Below are positions 31,346 through 43,822 of a stretch of 64,000 nucleotides of DNA, in pieces. Below the pieces are notes generated by a model. That model did not search any database. It saw nothing but the letters and a program-made list of their open reading frames with translations, and had not been told where the DNA came from. A program made the position numbers and the translations under genes. Origin of the DNA: Liolophura sinensis (Eukaryota > Mollusca > Polyplacophora > Chitonida > Chitonidae); assembly GCF_032854445.1 (NCBI RefSeq), contig NC_088295.1:31676470-31740469 (forward strand), given 5' to 3'. The stretch's first letter is position 1, and every line of letters begins with the position of its first letter.

Positions 31346-33867
31346 TTAAAGCTACGCCGACAATATTTCAACCATATCGTGGCGATAATTTATGTAGAAG
31401 TGAGTACTGAAAGTGTGTAACGACTTAAAAGGGAGGTTTGAATATAAGTAAAAAGGAAATACAGTAATATGAATAGTAAGAAGTAGGGTAAAGGATGAAT
31501 ACCACTACGTGCTCTACGATGTAGGGCTACATGTATATCTACAACGTACTTATATGAAAAGATTTCCAATAAAGCAAAAACAACATTCAGAATTCCAGCC
31601 AAATGTTTGTCGTGACTGGTCTTAATGCTATCTAACTCGTGGTGCCAAACAGTTACGTATTGTCACAATATTATCGTTTAAAAGTGGACGTATAATTATC
31701 GTATTAGCTGTTTATCTCAGAATACACAGCAAATAAACTGTCTTTGGGGAAGAATTATTGGTACAAGATCATAGCGTTAAAATGGGCTATGAAGTTACAT
31801 TGAAAGGATGTAAACAAGTACGAAAACACTACATTTTGAGTTGTACATAATCGAATGTCTATAATCCTGTATTTCTTTTAGTATATAAGTATTTTTTAGT
31901 ATATAAGTGCATATATATTCACTTGCATTCAGGAAACCGAGATACTTCTATTCTATAAAAATTATACCCATGCGTTTGGGTTTCTAAACCTCATAATACA
32001 AGAGGAGATTTTTACGTGTGCGGGTGTTCACATATAAATATTCCCGTCCTATCTATAATGCGGGGTAGGACAGGTCAGCATTGTTCATACTATACAACAA
32101 TACATAATCTATATACTGGAGGGCATCTTTGTTATCACACCGGGCCCGTTGGCCACATTGTACATGTATATAGTACTGGATGTAAGCTGAACTAGACAGT
32201 AAATATGCTAAACCGGCCTATCAGTTTTCTGCTCCCCTGTCCTTCGGGTGTCTTCAGGTATACCAAACGCTAGTTTGTCAGGACCGATGATTCCCTTAGA
32301 CTGTATTTGGTGTCCTCTCATAGCAAGCCTGGCCCAAGACGGGTAAGTTATTTTCACCGTAAGACATCAGTAAAATATAACAATGAATAAACTACGGTTA
32401 CTGTGCACGTACCTACCTGTATATACATGTATTCTCAACCTATTTGGAATCATTTAAACCATGAGCCGAAAATGGTGTGGATGTTTCTTAATCTAACAAA
32501 TCTAGCAAATAATAGGTGGTAATCTGTAATAGCTGGATATTATTAGCTGCATGGTTACTCAGTGATAGAATACGGGAATGTATGGTGTCAGTAACCCTCA
32601 CATAGGCCCAGGCGTCAGCGAAGTATTTTGTCTGCGGGATAAACTTTCTTTTTCGTACCCTAAGATCATCTGAATTTGACACTAAATTGGACTGCGTTAG
32701 AGCACTTCAAGTTTGTGTTTTTAATGGTATGACAGGGATAAAAGTCATTAAGTCATCTGTATTTGGTACATCTGTTCTATCTGTTGGCTTAGGTCACATC
32801 TTATATGTAACAGACATATCGATGACAAAATAACTGTTTTAAATTAATATTGTGATGCATAAACTGCACACGTCATTTTCTGCGAAAAGTTGGTGACATG
32901 GTTGTTTGTTGGACATATCACCCCTCGTTTTCTCCCATCATCAGTAATGTAACGTGTGGGTTTTAAACACTCCGATTTTTGGAATCCTTGTAAAGCCAAG
33001 AAAAGTTCTATATTAAGTAAAGTGCGAATCCTTCAGGATATTATGCTCGCTACATGGAACCTATATTACAGTAATAAAACGAAATTGCCCGTTTATTTTA
33101 ATTTTTAGGTGGTTTTAGACGTAGAATATATTAAGTATTGACGAACTTGTCACGGTTTATATCTAATGTGCTAAGACTATCCTTAAGATCCTTCTGTATG
33201 GAAGCCCCTGTACACACGAGAAGAGTATATCACCATGGAACTCTGCCTAGTATAAAATAACAAAGGTGACATTTATTTAAAAAAACTCATCCTGGATGTA
33301 TGCTTAACCGTGTTTTGTTCGGGAATACATTACATATACGTTTAGTTCAGCGTTACAAATGTATATATAAATTTAAACATAGAATCAGTCAAACGTTGAA
33401 GACAGCTGTTAAATGTATAGCTTCTGCTACCGACTCAAACTTACGGATCAGTTCTCTATAAATTTCTTGTCGTAAACTCTTTGTGTAAGTTGCTGACAAG
33501 CAGCTTTAATGCGTTCATTGCTTTGGAAATTGTGTTTTTAGGGATATCGTTTTTTCGATATTTAAGTACGACGTTACACGTCAGTGAACCAACAGAAGCG
33601 TTAAACCTAGCTCAGTGCGAGAAGATGAAGTTCGATGATCTGCTGATACACTTGGGCGAGTTCGGATCTTACCAGAAACGTCAGTACTTGCTGGTGTGTT
33701 TGCCAAAAATCTTCACCGGGTTCCAGATGGTTATCTCCGTGTTCATTGCTGGAGTGCCGTTTCACAGAGGCCTATAGATACATTCTCACTATTCTCACTC
33801 ATAACGTGTTCCAGCATCTAACATTAGTTCTCAATTTCTTTCAGGTTTGACTTATTAATACCTCGTT

Positions 33868-34010
33868 GATATTTATTTATTTGATTGTTGTTTAACGCTC
33901 TCCAAACTCAGAAATGCATACGATGGGGGTCAGTTTGACGGGAGGAGGAAACCAGATTAGCTTGGTGCCAGGGATAAACCAATAGTCAATGGAAAATTGC
34001 TGAAGGACGT
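33868..34010 (-). mobile_element. SINE-1 fragment
   Basis: Reverse SINE-1 in intron 1 of copy B: ATATTTATTTATTTGATTGT, TGTTTAACGCTCTCCAAACT, GGGAGGAGGAAACCAGATTA, AATTGCTGAAGGACG. Confidence 0.65.
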
Positions 34011-36564
34011 ACGACGCTCTGATATACATACCATGCTTGTGAAAGACATGTGGTCTTTAAACGAGAGTAAGATTGCCCAAACGGCCACACGATCACTGTC
34101 GACCTTGAAACTGATTTAGGTTTAGTGTATATTAAAACTATTTGCAAAATAATTTTATTTTTATATGAATAAAAGCTGCTTTCGATAATATAATCCCCAT
34201 TAGAATGATAAAAATTACTATGGATTTCTAGGTGTGGCTCACAGTTGCTAAATTTGGTAAGATTTTTTATTTTCAAATAAATAGTTTCTTGCCTCGGACT
34301 CACAAACACATAAATGAGATATACATTTGCTAGACATTTTATCCGGAAACGAAACAACATATTAGGTCCCTCACATACGCATGGATCAATGTTATTTTTG
34401 TGTCCAAATCAGCTGACAAAATTGTTTCATGAAACTTTACACAGACACGTGAACTGTTCTTCATTAACAGGTGAACTATACCTGGATGGGAGAACGATAC
34501 TTACGCTATACAAAGTGAAAGACATCAACTTTATATTAACGCTTCAATTCCGATAGTTGTCGAATCAACAGGGTCGTCTTATAGCCAATGTGATCGCTAT
34601 GTTCGAGAAGGAGGCGAGCCATTGGTCGAATCGAATGGTAGTGTTCTTGACCTCAACACAAGAGAGTGTGAACAATGGGTTTATGATCAATCCATATTTC
34701 AGACGACCATCGTAACCCAGGCAAGGAAGGTTTTCTCAAATCGCAGGATTTGGAAATTGAACTAGACACGTGAAACGAAAAGAAAATACCCGCTAACACT
34801 ACTAGATTGTTCTATTGTTACATTATTCTTAAAGAGATTAGTTTAATGAAGAAATCGTCAATAAGACCAGTAAAGTGGCAAATCTTCTCATTTATTTTGG
34901 TGACAACAGTATTTTCACATGGCACTGAAGAGTAAACGAGTTATTAGTGAATCGACATTGATTAATTCGGAGTAGGTTTTATTTTGCAGATGGATCTGGT
35001 TTGTGATAAGAAATCTTACAGATCGCGTGCGCAAATGGCCTTTATGGGCGGCGTTCTCGTCGGTTCGGTTGTGTTCGGAATACTCGCTGATGTGTAAGTG
35101 GCTAAGACATAACCATGCAAATTATTCCTTATCATGTTAGCGCTAAACTGATTTATGTATAACACATCGGACATGTCAGCGACTTAATTCGGTGGGCAAC
35201 TGTAGGATGACCTACATGTTTCAATTATCGACAACTTATATACTACCATGGCACACGATTTGGATACTGTTTTATTATTTATACATCAGTAAAATCCCAG
35301 TATTTCCTTCAACGATAAAAATGATATCTTCACTAGTTAGATATCATTGACATTTTGCTATTACACAGCTGGGGACCTTTACCCATGACCCACAGTTGAC
35401 GTTCTAGTTGAACTACTTTTGTACATGCCGTTTGCTACATTCATTGTGTCACTTCTATCACAATCAGTGAGTGGTAGTGGTGTCAAAAATGTGGACAAGT
35501 ACGTCTCTCGTAGCTTGCACCTAACGTCAGTATACTCATCAGCAATCAAAAATCGTTTCTAGCTCCACATTCTCTGAACGGTCCTAGCAAACAGGTGATG
35601 TCCTAGGGCCGTGAAATCTTCTTGGACCTCATCATCAGGCCGTGCACTTCAGCGCAATATATACATTTAGCTCTCCAAAAAAGAGGTAGAAATTCTTCAT
35701 GTGCTTAATTTACGTAAATACCTGTATTGCATTAGCATTGAGCACCTTTGTAGAATGTATAATTACTTATAGACAGCGTTTAAAAGTGCAAAGAGGTTTT
35801 GTGAGCGCTGACGTGAACGAATTTGCAGCGGGTATGAATAAAATCAGAAATACGACGAAGATGGCACATTGCTTATTTTTTCACGGATACAACAGATAAA
35901 CTGCTGCGCATTTATATATGGAGAAATTGTCAGGATATAAATAATAAATAGAATATTGCACAGTGAAAGGTAGAAATGCGACTCCTGGGTTATCATTTTC
36001 ACCTCTCAGTCGAACAATATTTGTGATATTCAACCTTCACTGTGCAATATCCTATATGTCATTCATTCGAGTAGAACATTTTTTGCGTCTTTCCAGCATC
36101 ATTGAAAATTGTTGACCGCTTCTGTTTTTGTGTGATTCCGTCCTATTTTGGTACTTTGTACACATGTACTTTTATTTAGTTCTGTGGTGGTTTTTGTTAA
36201 AAGTCGTTATGCCGTTATTGATTAGGAACGACTATTTTTATTGACGGGTGGTATACGAATGTCTGGACGCATAAGTGGTGAAATAGAGGCTAGAGCAGAG
36301 TCATTGCTATAGAAATCACACACTTTGATGTCAGAGATAAATGCTGTTCGTGTGCGTCAAATATTCCAGGAAATGCACATCCCCAGGCAAACAAGCTAAT
36401 ATCTGATAATGAAGCAAAACCATAGGGGAGCTCCGTAGTAAAGACCTCATTAAAAATTGTTAAGAAGACATCGTTGACATCTCACTTGATTTTTATTAGA
36501 TTAAAAAAGCTCAAATAGGAAGTGGTTATAATGGAATGTGAGAGTGGTTTTCCTGGATATCAAA

Positions 36565-37115
36565 CTGATGGATTGACTCACGGAGTCACTGAGTCGTATA
36601 CAAACAAGCTGTGACACAACAACGTCCTGATCAAGAGCTAACCAGTGGAAGAACTGACGGTCACGGAGTAGTATACAAACAGGCTGAGTGAGACAATCAC
36701 GCCCTGATCAAGAGCTAACCAGTGGAAGAATTGACGGTCACGGAGTAGTATACAAACAGGCTGAGTGAGACAATCACGCCCTGATCAAGAGCTAACCAGT
36801 GGAAGAATTGACGGCCACTGAGTAGTATGCAAACAGGGTGAGTGAGACAACCGCGTCCTGATCAAGAGCTAACCAGTGGAAGAACTGACGGTCACGGAGT
36901 AGTATACAAACAGGCTGAGTGAGACAATTACGCCCTGATCAAGAGCTAACCAGTGGAAGAATTGACGGCCACTGAGTAGTATGCAAACAGGGTGAGTGAG
37001 ACAATCACGTCCTGATCAAGAGCTAACCAGTGGAAGAACTGACGGTCACGGAGTAGTATACAAACAGGCTGAGTGAGACAATCACGCCCTGATCAAGAGC
37101 TAACCAGTGGAAGGC
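36565..37115. repeat. 77-bp minisatellite, two unit types
   Basis: About seven units in intron 3 of copy B: GAACTGACGGTCACGGAGTA, GTATACAAACAGGCTGAGTG, AGACAATCACGCCCTGATCA, AGAGCTAACCAGTGGA. Spacing 77 bp (36661 to 36738). A second type has GGCCACTGAGTAGTATGCAA and CAGGGTGAGTG and recurs at about 36805 and 36960, so the types are interleaved. Confidence 0.9.
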
Positions 37116-37564
37116 TTACATGAGTGAGGCATGGGAATACATTGTCTGACCTGGACAAGCTGTTCGGTCCGTCAACTTGACCCCAACTTGGCTAGCACAT
37201 TATCATGAAAGGTCAACTGGGTGGAAGGAAACAGGTCTAGTATCTACATCTGGCATGATTAAGATTTCTCCGACACTAAGGAAAGGCCTTTCAAATTATT
37301 GAAATTACTAGTGTTAAATTTTATTGCAAACTCAAGTCCATAGAATTCAAACATGCGTGGTAATAAAGACATGCTGAGATTATATGTAATGTGAGCTTAC
37401 AGCCAGACAATGCATTAATACAGAGTATGACCCCACTTAGCACATGTTACTGATTGGGCACGGACAGCTGAGGTTCAAACAGGAGCTATCATTTGATTTA
37501 ATTCTGCTTAAGCCATCATGTTATTAGGTGTGTAATTTGCCACAATTTAAGCATTTACATAAAC

Positions 37565-37682
37565 AGTTAAAGAAACCCTCAATGAGGTAAATTGTCAAAA
37601 GGCTGTATTTCACCGGTTACGTGTGACCACTTGCAAATTATCATACTGCCTCAGCTGCTCAGGTTTTACTCTCTGTGCTGTA
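37565..37682 (-). repeat. Interspersed repeat D
   Basis: Minus strand: GAGAGTAAAACCTGAGCAGC, GGCAGTATGATAATTTGCAA, GTGGTCACACGTAACCGGTG, AAATACAGCC. Ends about 35 bp before exon 4 of copy B. Confidence 0.75.
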
Positions 37683-38099
37683 AACCTTTTGTTGCACATT
37701 TTCTATCCATCCTTTAGACTTGGCCGCAAAACCTGCATCCATATTGCCCTAACCCTACAGACGACCAGTGGATTGGCCGCGGCCTTTGCTCTGGAGTATT
37801 ACAGCTTTTGTGTCCTTAGACTCATGAATGGCACCTCAAACGCAGGACTGATGATTAACTCTGTGTGTTCGGTAAGTTCCTGTCACGTGATTTTGAAAAG
37901 ACTGATAATTTGTTAGGATGTTTAACGTGGCGTATATGGCTCATGCAGTGACCGACCGGAAATAGGTACAATCCTATACAAAAACCATGGTTCATGGTGC
38001 AGGTTACCGTAGGATCAGCAGCTTGAAACCACAACTCCTTGAGAATATGTGTGTTGGTACGTTTAAGTTGTTATTAGTTTAGAATAAAACCCTAACCCG

Positions 38100-38200
38100 T
38101 AAATTGCCAATAACCTAGATTTCACAGGTTTCGTATATGACCATATGCCAACTAACACACTGTTGTCGCTGCTCTAGTTGTACTCTCCCTACCGTAGTCT
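38100..38200 (-). repeat. Interspersed repeat D
   Basis: Minus strand: GAGAGTACAACTAGAGCAGC, GACAACAGTGTGTTAGTTGG, CATATGGTCATATACGAAAC. Intron 4 of copy B. Confidence 0.65.
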
Positions 38201-39544
38201 TTTTATATTCTATAAATCAGCTTAACGGAGGGTTAAAAAAATTACATAACTCCTCTCCGATCTCTTACTTTGTGGACTGAAGTTCTCTGGTCGTTTGTGT
38301 TTAACACTGAAAATTGATCTTACAAATATTGACCCGTGTGACTATGGTTGACGAATGATACACAAATATCTATTACGACGAATAGATTTCGAAGACAATT
38401 CTTCCTGACAAGTACAATTATATTCTAAGTTTTTATCTGTATTATAAATGGATAAATATTTATTTTTCTGCTTCAGTTACCGAAATCTTGGGACCATCCA
38501 AACGACGGTGGGCCAGTATTCTCATCATGTACTTCTTCACATTTGGCTACATCATGCTAGCTGGACTGGCATATTTGATCCGAAACTGGCAGTACTTGGA
38601 AATCGCTTGCTCAGCTCCTGGAGCCGGGTTTCTCACATACTGGTTGTAAGTAACTGTTACGGACGAGCAGCAAAGCCACGACACATTGGCATAGATCTTA
38701 GCATAATACTGGAAAGCATGTAAGAATATCACAAATAAGAAGAACAATAATAAAAATGATTGTGAATTCTGACGGCAAAACAACAGTTATGGTGATGTTG
38801 TTACAAGTACACAAATGTTATCCAGATACGTTAAGACCTACATTTTGTGACAGTGGGTAAACCTCTCTGTTTGAAGTGCCAAAACGAAAGATCTGTTTCT
38901 GAACGTTAGAATAATATAGTGAGTTATAGACACCTGAAGGACACATTCCCTGTCCTTTGGAGAAAGTGTTAAACAACAGAGCATGTAGTCAGTTCATTTT
39001 CGTATGTATTTGGGGATGTGTTTATGTAACCATGTTTTTTTTTATCAGTGACAAGAAGGCGCAATCACAGTTTTTCACATGACAGGTCACGATTTTGTAT
39101 ATTTCATTATTTGTTCTTTCCATCATTTTTTATGTTCAGCATCCTCCCAGAATCTCCCAGATGGCTCATCGCCAAAGGAAAGAAGGAAAAAGCCAAAAAT
39201 ATTCTGATGAAGATAGCCAAAGCAAACAAAGTCCCTCTAAATGAGAAAATGCTAGATGATGTAACGTTGGAAAATGTGAAACAAACGGAAAGGTTTCCAA
39301 AATATTTACTTCTAGAGTGTTGGTTTCCGCGCTGGAATTTCATTTATGAAGTGGTACGTGATTGGTATTATCTCTACTTTTACAAACCATATTTAATGCT
39401 ATGGTAATTCTTGCGAAAGAGTCATAATGAATCATTCAAAATTCACCTCATTTAATTGTCTTCGAGTCTGACACTTTTTCTCCATTATTTTGGCCAAATA
39501 CCACAACGCAGGCTATATCAGAATTTACCAATATTTGCTTACCA

Positions 39545-40190
39545 TGATATGTTGACAGGATAGGTGTCAGCACGATGTACTTCTTTCGCATGGTCTAATA
39601 TTTAGGCTGCATGGTTGCTAACATAATACACTACGTTGGCTTGCTCTGATATGTTTACAGAATGGTTGTCAGTATGATATACTACTGCTTTGATATGTTA
39701 ACAGGATGGTGTACTACGTATGCATGCTGCGCTATGATAACAGGGTTATGATGGCAGCATGATGTGCTACGATTGCGTGCTCTGATATGTTCACAGTCTG
39801 GTTGTCAGCATGATGTGCTATGTTTACATGCTCTGATATGTTGGCAGACTGGTTGTCAGGACTGTCAGGAAACGATGGTTGTGAAGATGATGTGCAGCGT
39901 TTGCGTGCTCTGATTTGTTAAAAGGATGGTTGTCAGCATGGTGTGCAACGTTTGCATGTTGTCATTTGTTGAACGGATGGTTGTCAACATGATGTGCTAC
40001 GTTTACTTGCTCTGATGTGTTGACAGGATGGTTGTAAGGACCGTGTTACAGGTTTACTTACCCTGATATGTTGATGGATGGTTGTCAGTATGATGTTCTA
40101 CTGCTCTAATATGTTGATGGATAGTTGTCAGCATGATGTATTACTCCTCTAATATGTTGACAGGATGGTTGTCAGCATGATGTACTATGG
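39545..40190 (+). repeat. Acceptor-containing minisatellite before exon 7 of copy B
   Basis: About 13 degenerate units of 43-52 bp with the pattern GATATGTTGACAGGATGGTT, GTCAGCATGATGTACTAC, then TTTGCATGCTCT. The last unit is the true intron 6 acceptor and the first codons of exon 7 (TTGACAG / GATGGTTGTCAGCATGATGT at 40157-40183). The array therefore looks like repeated duplication of that intron-exon boundary leftward into the intron. Confidence 0.85.
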
Positions 40191-40336
40191 CTTGTCCCTG
40201 AAAAGTGGCAATCTTAACGGGGATATCCACATCAACTTCTTATCTGGCTTGGTGGAAATCCCCGCCTACAGCTGTCTTGTATGGGCCCTGAATCGACTAG
40301 GACGTCGTTCTCTGCACTCCTCTATGATGACTGTGG

Positions 40337-40362
40337 GTTCCGAGATAATGCGCTTGACATTA
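40337..40362 (+). repeat. 26-bp repeat at the break of exon 7 (copy 1 of 2)
   Basis: GTTCCGAGATAATGCGCTTG followed by ACATTA is repeated exactly at 41142-41167 in intron 8. Transporter similarity stops within this block. Confidence 0.8.
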
Positions 40363-41141
40363 TCATTTTGAAGTTCCATAGACGCAAGTAAAAAACGTGC
40401 TTCAGTGTTACTTTGTTCTGAAAGTTTAACAATTCCAAACACATTAAAGGCACAGTCTGAAAATAATGAAAAATTTGACATTGTAGGTTCATTCAGCCAA
40501 AGCGTTGTTCACGTTGTTCGCAAGATGGGATCCAGGTTGGGATCTTGCTGGTCTGGCTCTGACTACTGAAATTTGTCATGTACCTTGTGGAGGGTGTGGT
40601 TTACTAGTAGGGTCTCAAGTTTCTAGACCACCGTGATATGAGTTCTGGAATTCTATAGTATAACGATAAAAGGAATCAAGTCAATAAACTAATGAACAGT
40701 TAACATAACTGGCGGATATGTGTGAAAAGGAGTGTAAGCATGCCTAGTTTTGTTTTCAGCACAACAATGGATCACCATTACTTTAGCCATGATTGGGAAG
40801 TTCTCTGCAACCGCCGCTTTCAGCACTGTGTACGTGGTGACCTCGGAAATTTTCCCGACCGTCATCCGGAATGCCGCAATGGGGGGAAGATCTATGTGTG
40901 CACGGATTGGCGGAATGGTGGCCCCCTATATTGCTGACTTGGTAAGTCTTTTATTACTGTGTGCCTTCCGGCACTTTATGTAAAAGGCTAAACACGTGCC
41001 CCAAACGACACGATGGGGAATGTTAGTGTACACCTCATCTCCTGGAGTGGTTATCTTCTTTTACATGTCACATGCCTTGGTCTATTTACATTTTCATTTG
41101 ATTGGTGTTTTGCTGTGAAGAAATGAGTTTGATGATATTTC

Positions 41142-41167
41142 GTTCCGAGATAATGCGCTTGACATTA
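41142..41167 (+). repeat. 26-bp repeat (copy 2 of 2)
   Basis: Exact copy of 40337-40362, 805 bp downstream, in intron 8 of copy B, shortly after a short ATTTGATTGGTGTTTT SINE-1 tail remnant at about 41096. Confidence 0.8.
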
Positions 41168-41379
41168 CCATCATATACTACAAGAAAAGTATTTCACTTG
41201 CGTGGCAGCACTTATGTTTATATACAAGTGGGAAAATTATGATGATCTTGGTGAGAAAGTACGGTACCTAACCAGGCACAAACCAAGCATTTAAACAAGT
41301 TCTTCTACTTCTGATCTCATATTTACTTGCCTTACTGTTGACTTCCATACAATATTGGGGAAAGGGGGGGAGGGGGGGG

Positions 41380-41646
41380 GCTTAGTGGCCGAGGATGTTA
41401 GCTCGCCAGCGCGGGACAGTGACTCAGGAGCCTTTCACCAATGCCGTTGCTGTGAAGTCCAGATGTCTAACCTGGGAAGATCTGCTCGCAACATGCGGAT
41501 GGTCGTGGGTTTCCCCCGGGCTCTACCCGCTTTCTTCCCACCATAATGCTGGCTGACGTGAAAATATGAGTGAAATATTCTTCAGTATGAGAGAAAGGTC
41601 GGCATAAAACACCAACCAAATAAATAAATACAATACAATACAAAAC
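41380..41646 (+). mobile_element. Near full-length SINE-1
   Basis: Head GCTTAGTGGCCGAGGATGTT (A box), GTTGCTGTGAAGTCCAG (B box region), GGATGGTCGTGGGTTTCCCC, CACCATAATGCTGGCTGACG, GGCATAAAACACCAACCAAA and AATAAATACAATACAATACA tail. Intron 8 of copy B. Confidence 0.85.
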
Positions 41647-43559
41647 GGTTGTCAACCACTAGTGAGCCAGTTACCCTCTTGTACAACCGACACAGCTGAC
41701 CAAACCAGTAACTGAATTTTGTGGATATGTGATTCACTTATTCTCGCTCAGGGTGACTACGTGGGCGGAGAGATGGGCCAAGCGGTACCTCTAGTCACTT
41801 TTGGTGTGTCGGCTATAGTTGCCGGATGTTTGTCCTTATTTCTACTAGAAACCTTCAACCGGAAGCTGCCAGAAACCATCGAGGATGGGATTAACTTCGC
41901 GAGGTAGTTATCACTTTGTTTTGTGGTCTGTATGAAGTGTAGTGAATACTATTTGAAGTTGTTACCATTCCTTTCTGTTGTACTTCAAGATTGCAGAAAA
42001 GGACTCCAATACAGTGTTTTCTTGGATATGCTAACATTCATTTGGTGTTCCCGGCGGGAAATGACATTAAATAAAGGAAGGCAAAAAATTAGTAATTCAT
42101 AAGAATCTTCATGTTCGAAATTTTGGAAAAAGCTTATTGTATCTTAAGAGTTGAGGCTAGATATTCCATGATTCAGCTTCTGTGACGATTCATTAATATA
42201 TGTGGTTATTAGGAGAAAACTCATTTTTCTGCTTGTGATATAACTAGCTCAAAACTATCTCTAGATGAGTCCTATGTGTGTGAACGAATCAGAAGGAATA
42301 ACCTTGTAATTTATCAGGGAATTTTAGTCATAAGATACTTGCACAAAAACAGTATTTCCTATTGTACCGTGCTCTGCTGTGTTCAGGGCCAAGTTGTTCA
42401 AAAATGGATTAGCTAATACTGGTATTAAGTCAGCAGCCAATACAGCTCCTCAAATTCCAAGTATAACAGCAGCAGTATCAGTTCATATTTAATACACCGG
42501 TACACAATTTTTTTAGGCTAAATACAAAATTCAAGACTTGGCTTCAAGTTAAATCTGGTATTAAGTCTTAAACCAGTGTTAAACAACCGGGCCCTGTTGT
42601 ACGTGTATGTGTTTTCATTTCAGGAGAGAGAAAAAGACAGATAAAGGATCGAAAACGACAAGTCATGTCTATGACAACAAAAGTAGTTCAATAGAAGACG
42701 ATCGACTTTAAAGCTCTAGATTCAAAACCCTTCCTGTTACTGTCTTCTGGGGTATTGCACCAGAATTTAGTATACATAGGTGGCTCAATTTATTATGCTT
42801 GGCACTAAGACACTAATCTGGAATTAAAGGAACAAACGAAGCTGACCACATGCCTTTGTGTGGCAGAGGTATCCCTGCATATTATTGTCAGTTGCATCCC
42901 CGACACAACCCAGCATCAAAATACACTAAATTCCTGACTATATCGAAACATGTAAAATTATTTGCACACACACATGTATTTCCCGATGCTAATGGCAAGG
43001 GTATCAGATAATATAACATGCAACAGAGGAAGCCTTTATATTGGTGGTGAATGGAGCGGCACAGAGATATTTACCACAGGTGGGAAATGGAACAATACAA
43101 GAAAGCGTATGGAACAACTTGGATACACTTCTCCAGTGACTTTCTTGGAACAAACGAACCAAACTTATGTGCATATTACATAGGATTATGATTAGTCAAC
43201 CAAGTAAAGGCCGAGTATACCTGATATATGCTATATGCTTGCTACAAAGGGAATATATTGTAGTTTCATTTATTAAAGTACCCTGCTTCAATATTGCGAC
43301 TTAGCACAATGGCATTGTAACATGTTATATCCAGAGCTTGTAGTCAGAATAAATACAGAGACAGGATTTGACCGTATCGCCGAGTAAGGTGAAATTTAAG
43401 TGAGTTTGGAGTTTAACGTCGTACTTAACAATTTTTCAGTCATATGACGACGAAAGAGTAATCAGAGTGCATGTAATGTGCCTCCTTGTTGCAGAAGGGG
43501 TTTTCAACGCTCTTTATACCAGTGCTGCTGATTTCCACCGCTGTTTTATCTAGTGCTGC

Positions 43560-43822
43560 TTCACTGAGATGACTTACCGAAGGCAAGTAAGCTGCCCCGC
43601 CAGAGCCATTATACTAGCACTGACACGGGTCAACTATCATTGACACGGGTGCAACAACTGGTTAACCAGTCGTTGCACTATCCCCTTAATGTTGAACGCC
43701 AGGTGAGGAAGTTACAACTTCCTATTTTAAGGTCTTAGGTGTGACCCGACCCAGGATTTATCCTGGATCTACAACCTCTCTAAGCAGATACCCTACCAAC
43801 TGTGCTATCGGGGCCTATTGCA
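43560..43822 (-). mobile_element. tRNA-derived SINE (family 2), near full length
   Basis: Minus strand starts GGCCCCGATAGCACAGTTGG with A box, B-box-like region GTAGATCCAGGATAAATCC, then TGGGTCGGGTCACACCTAAG, AGTTGTAACTTCCTCACCTG, GCGTTCAACATTAAGGGGAT, CCCGTGTCA, CTTGCCTTCGGTAAGTCATC, TCAGTGAAGCA. Same order of blocks as the copy at 6878-7095. Confidence 0.88.

Larger units (their letters stand above)
28890..33480. other. Intergenic between transporter copies A and B
   Basis: No gene seen. AT-rich. Holds a 46-bp tandem duplication near 29043-29140, a 21-bp array (29622-29705), a repeat D copy (30592-30700) and a SINE-1 (31093-31345). Minus-strand frames at 30854-31090 and 31390-31602 have no resemblance to known families. 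Confidence 0.5.
33625..42711 (+). pseudogene. SLC22-type transporter, copy B, broken
   Basis: Counterparts of all ten copy-A exons: 33625-33767, 34471-34720, 34990-35093, 37718-37871, 38477-38645, 39140-39353, 40164-~40340, 40760-40941, 41752-41903, 42624-42711. Clear family motifs: MKFDDLLIHLGEFGSYQKRQ start, WVYDQSIFQTTIVTQ, GRKTCIHIALTL, LPESPRWLIAKGKK, RLGRRS, TSEIFPTVIRNAAMG, PETIEDG, and a tail ending SSIEDDRL. Lengths of exons 3, 5, 8 and 9 equal those of copy A. Breaks: exon 1 has no GT donor and runs to TAG at 33775; exon 2 has TGA (34472-34474) at the conserved loop Cys; exon 4 is one base short at its donor, shifting phase; exon 6 shifts frame before its end; exon 7 loses similarity after about 40340. 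The exon 2 donor is GC (CAG/GCAAGG), a tolerated variant. More divergent from A and C than those are from each other. Alternatives: assembly indels for some breaks, or partial transcripts. Confidence 0.85.

Noticed and set aside
34472-34474. Selenocysteine codon in copy B
   Set aside because: The copy has several other lesions, and no SLC22 selenoprotein is known to me, so nonsense is simpler.
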